A DNA stretch of 64,000 nucleotides, taken from Ramlibacter ginsenosidimutans. GTDB lineage: Bacteria; Pseudomonadota; Gammaproteobacteria; Burkholderiales; Burkholderiaceae_C. Below the pieces are notes generated by a model. It saw only the letters and a list, made by a program, of their open reading frames with translations. It searched no databases and had not been told where the DNA came from. The position numbers and the translations under genes were made by a program. The stretch lies in assembly GCF_042678185.1 (NCBI RefSeq), contig NZ_JBHUDQ010000002.1. One strand, 5' to 3'. Shown one piece after another: positions 61,012-64,000 of this stretch (position 1 is the first letter of the stretch; each line of letters opens with the position of its first letter).

Positions 61012-61353
61012 CGGGCGCGCCAACGCGCCGCGCCCTGTCACGGCTTTATCAGGCCTTTGTCCTTCGAGGGCGGCATGAGCGTCCTTTCGCAATGCACACG
61101 CGCCGTTTCGGTGTCGCGCGCCTTGATCCAACGCGACTCACCGGTCCAAATTGCAACCAGCCGCCAGCCCTCCAGTGTCAGTTCCATTTGCGGAAATGCT
61201 TCTGCTACGCATTTCGGCCACATGACGTAAAGAAACCACTAGTCGCGCCGTGGGCCTCCGATGGCCCACTCCTTTGCGGCACCCGAATGGTGTGCGCGTG
61301 TTCGCCAGAAACGGTGCCCACTTAACCCAATTGAATCCAGTACGAGGACAAGC
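61012..61353. other. Intergenic region upstream of the pilus operon
   Basis: 342 bp without a supportable gene. A 7-bp inverted repeat, GAAATGC (61193-61199) and GCATTTC (61209-61215), lies 139 bp before the pilin ATG and may be an operator. No -35/-10 pair is clear. Confidence 0.5.
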
Positions 61354-61878
61354 ATGAAGACCAAGTTCAACAAGTTCGCCGCCGCGTTCGCCGCCGCCCT
61401 GCTGTCGCTGAGCGCCTTCGCCACCGACAGCGGCTCCGGCACGATGGGAGTGACGGCCTCCATCGCCGACGAGTGCTCGGTCGGCAACACCGCGACGCTC
61501 GATTTCGGCCAGCTGACCATGCTGAACAACGGCGCTCCCTCCAGTGCCGCAAGCAATTCCGTCTCCGGCGGCACGTTCGATGCCATCTGCACCTCCGGAA
61601 CCACCACTCCGAAACTGAAATTCTCGTCTGCCAACACGAGCGGATCCGACTTCCGCCTGGTGGGCGCCGACGGCACCACCTACATCGTGTACACGCTGGC
61701 CGAATCCGGGGGCACCGCGATCGCCTACGACACACCGGCTTCGTTCACGGGCTTCAGCGCTGACGGCTCCACCAAGAGTCTGGCCATCAAGGGCTCCGTT
61801 GCCTCGAGCGAGAAGTCCGGCAAGGCGAAGCAGGCGTACAGCGACACGATCACGATCACCAGCACCTACGGCATCTAA
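61354..61878 (+). CDS. Spore-coat protein U (SCPU)-type pilin subunit
   Basis: This 174-aa exported pilin has a signal peptide (1-23, ending AFA) and an SCPU domain with the conserved Cys pair in ADECSVGNT and FDAICTSG, then the DGTTYIVYTLAESGG and SDTITITSTYGI end typical of CsuA/B-like subunits assembled by donor-strand exchange. The start is at ATG 61354. It is the first gene of a chaperone-usher operon. Confidence 0.85.
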   Translation: MKTKFNKFAAAFAAALLSLSAFATDSGSGTMGVTASIADECSVGNTATLDFGQLTMLNNGAPSSAASNSVSGGTFDAICTSGTTTPKLKFSSANTSGSDFRLVGADGTTYIVYTLAESGGTAIAYDTPASFTGFSADGSTKSLAIKGSVASSEKSGKAKQAYSDTITITSTYGI

Positions 61879-61897
61879 GAAAAGCGGCGAGGGAACC

Positions 61898-62680
61898 ATG
61901 AAGTGCATGCCATCGCTGAGTGCCGGGTGCAGGGGGCGCACTTCGTGGTTCGCGCGGTGCGCAGTGCTCGTGTTTGCCTTGTGCGGTGCAGCCGCGGCAC
62001 CGGCTCAGGCGCTCATCAGCCCCGTGCTCGTGGAGTTCGGACCGAAGCAGAAGATCGCCACGGTCCGGATCACCCTCAGCGACCAGGCCATCAAGCCCAT
62101 GCGCTTGCAGGCGCAGTTGCTGCAATGGCGTCAGGATCTGCACGGTGCGCCTGTGACGAAACCAAGCGAGGAGCTGATCGTCACGCCGCGCATTGCCGAA
62201 CTCAAGCCCGGGCAGCAGCAGGTGCTGCGGCTTGCGCTGCGCGGCTCCTTGCCCGCGGAAACCGAGCGGGCTTATCGCCTGGTGCTCGAAGACATCGCGC
62301 AGCCGTCGTCGATGGACGTGGGCGGCGGCGCCGCCATCAACTTCCGCATGGCCTATGACCTTCCGGTCATGGTGGCTCCTCGCGGGACGATCGTCAGTGC
62401 GCTGCGCTGGCGCGACTGCCCGGCGGACGCGGCACCACGCGCCTCCAAGGGGGTGTGCGTGCGTATCGCGAACGCGGGTAACCGTCGGGTGAAAGTGCAG
62501 TCCGTGACCGTCAGCGGGGACGGCTGGCAGCAGGCCCTCAACCTGAAGGAAGCCGACGCTGTGTTGGCGGGTGCCGAGCGCGAGTGGGTTGTGCCCGCGA
62601 CCGCTATGGGCCCGGTGCGAGGGGTCGAAGTGCGAACAGCCACAGGCCAGGTGCTGCGAGCAGATCCGGCTGGCGGTTGA
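61898..62680 (+). CDS. Pilus periplasmic chaperone (CsuC/PapD-like)
   Basis: The protein (260 aa) has an Ala-rich signal peptide (about 1-37, ending AQA) and the two immunoglobulin-like domains of a PapD-family chaperone: ISPVLVEFGPKQKIATVRITL, LIVTPRIAELKPGQQQVLRLALRG and AYRLVLEDIAQPS, with a C-terminal domain that includes ASKGVCVRIANAGNRRVKVQSVTV. It caps pilin subunits for the usher. 20 bp after the pilin gene, with ribosome site GCGAGGGAACC. Confidence 0.86.
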   Translation: MKCMPSLSAGCRGRTSWFARCAVLVFALCGAAAAPAQALISPVLVEFGPKQKIATVRITLSDQAIKPMRLQAQLLQWRQDLHGAPVTKPSEELIVTPRIAELKPGQQQVLRLALRGSLPAETERAYRLVLEDIAQPSSMDVGGGAAINFRMAYDLPVMVAPRGTIVSALRWRDCPADAAPRASKGVCVRIANAGNRRVKVQSVTVSGDGWQQALNLKEADAVLAGAEREWVVPATAMGPVRGVEVRTATGQVLRADPAGG

Positions 62681-62764
62681 CCCGTCGTGCCGTCATTCCT
62701 CACTTACGCCGCTCCTTGAATCAGCGCTGGCTTTGGCGGCGGCGCGTCTGGACCCTTTCGAACC

Positions 62765-64000
62765 TTGACCAGGGCCCGCCCGTTCTTGCCCCGCTGCCTG
62801 CGACCACACGGCGTGCTGGTCGCGACGATTGCGATCACGGCGGCTGCCTGTGCTGCCGCGGCCACGCCGGTGACCGTCAAACTGGTGCAGGAGTCCGGCG
62901 GCACGGTGCAGCTTCGCATCGACGTTGCCGCGAGCCAGGAACCTGTCCTGGCCTGGAGCGGCACGGCTGGACCGGGCCCGTACCGGCTCGCGCTGATCTG
63001 GTCCGACAGTTCGCTGCACCTGAGCGCGCCGATGCCGGCACTGCCGCACGCGCCCTCCGGGCCGTTGCAATCGATCGCGCTGCGCACCGTGGGAACGAGC
63101 GACCGGCTGGAGGTGCTGGTACGCGAGCCGGTGTATCCGAAGTTACGTCGCATCGGCACTACCTGGGTGTTGGACCTCGAGCCCGCTCCGGCGTTGACCG
63201 TGCCCGCGCCGACGAATCCAAATCCCCAGGCCACACCGGGCTCCGTATTCCCATCGACGCAGCCTGGCGCGCCTGCGCCACAGTCCGCCGCGAACCTTCT
63301 GCCGCAGTCCAGCACACCTGCGGCCGGCGGAACGCAGTCCGAGCACCTCCTGGTGGACCTGACGGTCAACGGGCTGCGCCAGGCGGACATTGCCCATGCG
63401 GAGCAGTTGCCTGATGGCCGCGTGCTGGTGGCCAGCGACAACTGGCAGGCTACGCGGCTCGTGGCGCCTGGTGCACCGGTGTCCATGTCGGACGGGACGC
63501 CCGCGTTCGTGCTGGACGCGGTGCCGGGGCTGCATTACCGGGTGGACAAGCAGCGAATGAGCATCGATGTGGAGGCGCCGGCCAGTGCCTTCATGGCGTC
63601 CACCATGGACACGACGCAGGCACTGGCCGCCGCGCCGCCACGGCCACCGGTGGGTGCGCTGCTCAATTACGACGTCACTGCTACGCGTCCCGCACGTGCT
63701 CCGTCGACCGCAGGCGCCACGCTCGAGGCGGTCGGCTTCGGCCCTTTCGGCAGCGCCGTCACGTCCGCTCTGGCCAGCGACGACGGCCAGCAACGCAGGT
63801 TGACGCGTCTGGACAGCTACTGGCAGTACGACATGCCCGGATCGATGCAGACCCTGGTGCTCGGAGACACCGTCGGCGTCGCAGGCGGATGGAGCCGGCC
63901 CGTGCGGTACGGCGGATTGCGCTGGGGCCGCGACTTCGGCCTGCGTCCGGGCTTCGTGACCATGCCGCTGCCGTCGGTGTCGGGCCAGGCGGCGCTTCCG
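62765..64000 (+). CDS. Fimbrial outer-membrane usher with extra N-terminal AMIN-like domain (partial)
   Basis: The open frame runs from TTG at 62765 through the right edge. After a signal-like segment (VLVATIAITAAACAAAA) come about 150 residues with VQLRIDVAASQEPVLAWS, RLALIWSDSSLHL and YPKLRRIGTTWVLDLEP, like AMIN peptidoglycan-binding domains, a Pro/Ala/Gln linker, then the usher N-terminal and plug-side beta-barrel start (LLVDLTVNGLRQADIAHAEQ, YRVDKQRMSIDVEAP, ARPARAPSTAGATLEAVGFG, WSRPVRYGGLRWGRDFGL). An in-frame TGA at 62717-62719 excludes an earlier start. The rest lies outside the window. Confidence 0.8.
   Translation, partial: MTRARPFLPRCLRPHGVLVATIAITAAACAAAATPVTVKLVQESGGTVQLRIDVAASQEPVLAWSGTAGPGPYRLALIWSDSSLHLSAPMPALPHAPSGPLQSIALRTVGTSDRLEVLVREPVYPKLRRIGTTWVLDLEPAPALTVPAPTNPNPQATPGSVFPSTQPGAPAPQSAANLLPQSSTPAAGGTQSEHLLVDLTVNGLRQADIAHAEQLPDGRVLVASDNWQATRLVAPGAPVSMSDGTPAFVLDAVPGLHYRVDKQRMSIDVEAPASAFMASTMDTTQALAAAPPRPPVGALLNYDVTATRPARAPSTAGATLEAVGFGPFGSAVTSALASDDGQQRRLTRLDSYWQYDMPGSMQTLVLGDTVGVAGGWSRPVRYGGLRWGRDFGLRPGFVTMPLPSVSGQAALP

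Noticed and set aside
1..64000. CRISPR arrays, insertion sequences, integrase or phage genes
   Set aside because: No regularly spaced repeats, transposase motifs or recombinase signatures were seen despite the tRNA remnant and two broken genes.

Overview
The window is high-GC chromosomal DNA from a betaproteobacterium, most likely Burkholderiales, family Comamonadaceae (Ramlibacter/Variovorax-like). The evidence is the ilvB-ilvN-ilvC-pssA-leuA order, the sigma factor/DUF3619/DUF3106/RDD operon, the nadE-glnB pair and five Bug-type (tripartite tricarboxylate receptor) binding proteins. This is inferred from gene content, not from a search. There is no rRNA, intact tRNA, CRISPR array, insertion sequence or integrase.

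Region 1 (1-20.6 kb) is housekeeping: a FemAB-like acyltransferase, nadE, glnB, a LOG-family protein, a leftward operon of ECF sigma factor, DUF3619, DUF3106 and RDD protein, then the branched-chain amino acid block. That block is ilvB, ilvN, ilvC, pssA, and two different 2-isopropylmalate synthase genes overlapping by 16 bp, preceded by a leader peptide with rare Leu codons and competing hairpins. A D,D-endopeptidase (pbpG), an IclR regulator, the N-end-rule transferases bpt and aat, two convergent PilZ genes and a LivK-type binding protein follow.

Region 2 (20.6-30.6 kb) is a sugar-acid-type catabolic block: GntR regulator, Bug, IlvD/Edd dehydratase, HpcH/HpaI aldolase, Bug and an enolase-superfamily enzyme in a tight operon. 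A further Bug gene lies on the left, and a 3' tRNA remnant with its terminator lies between that gene and the GntR gene. An Acg-like oxidoreductase and a divergent LysR regulator close the block.

Region 3 (30.6-45.5 kb) is accessory: a dienelactone-hydrolase-like protein, an MFS transporter abutting a broken SGNH hydrolase gene, a LysR regulator, a TetR regulator with two matching palindromic operators, a 35-aa membrane microprotein and a thiolase. Then come an unknown-family gene, a NarL-type regulator, a hybrid histidine kinase, a LysR fragment, a VOC protein, a vanadium-haloperoxidase-like enzyme and small genes.

Region 4 (45.5-57.4 kb) holds an amide/amino-acid-type catabolic cluster (IclR and nitrilase leftward; Bug, amidohydrolase, FAD oxidase and Bug rightward), an AAC(3)-like acetyltransferase, a flavin-binding-split protein divergent from a LysR gene, a second MFS transporter and a mandelate-racemase-type enzyme.

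Region 5 (57.4-64 kb) carries an 830-aa GMC oxidoreductase fused to a DUF1080 domain, a second member of the unknown family, and the start of a chaperone-usher pilus operon (spore-coat-U pilin, chaperone, usher) that runs off the right edge. The most promising new biology is the two-member unknown family, the GMC-DUF1080 fusion, the TetR/microprotein/thiolase unit, the leuA leader and the extra N-terminal domain on the usher.
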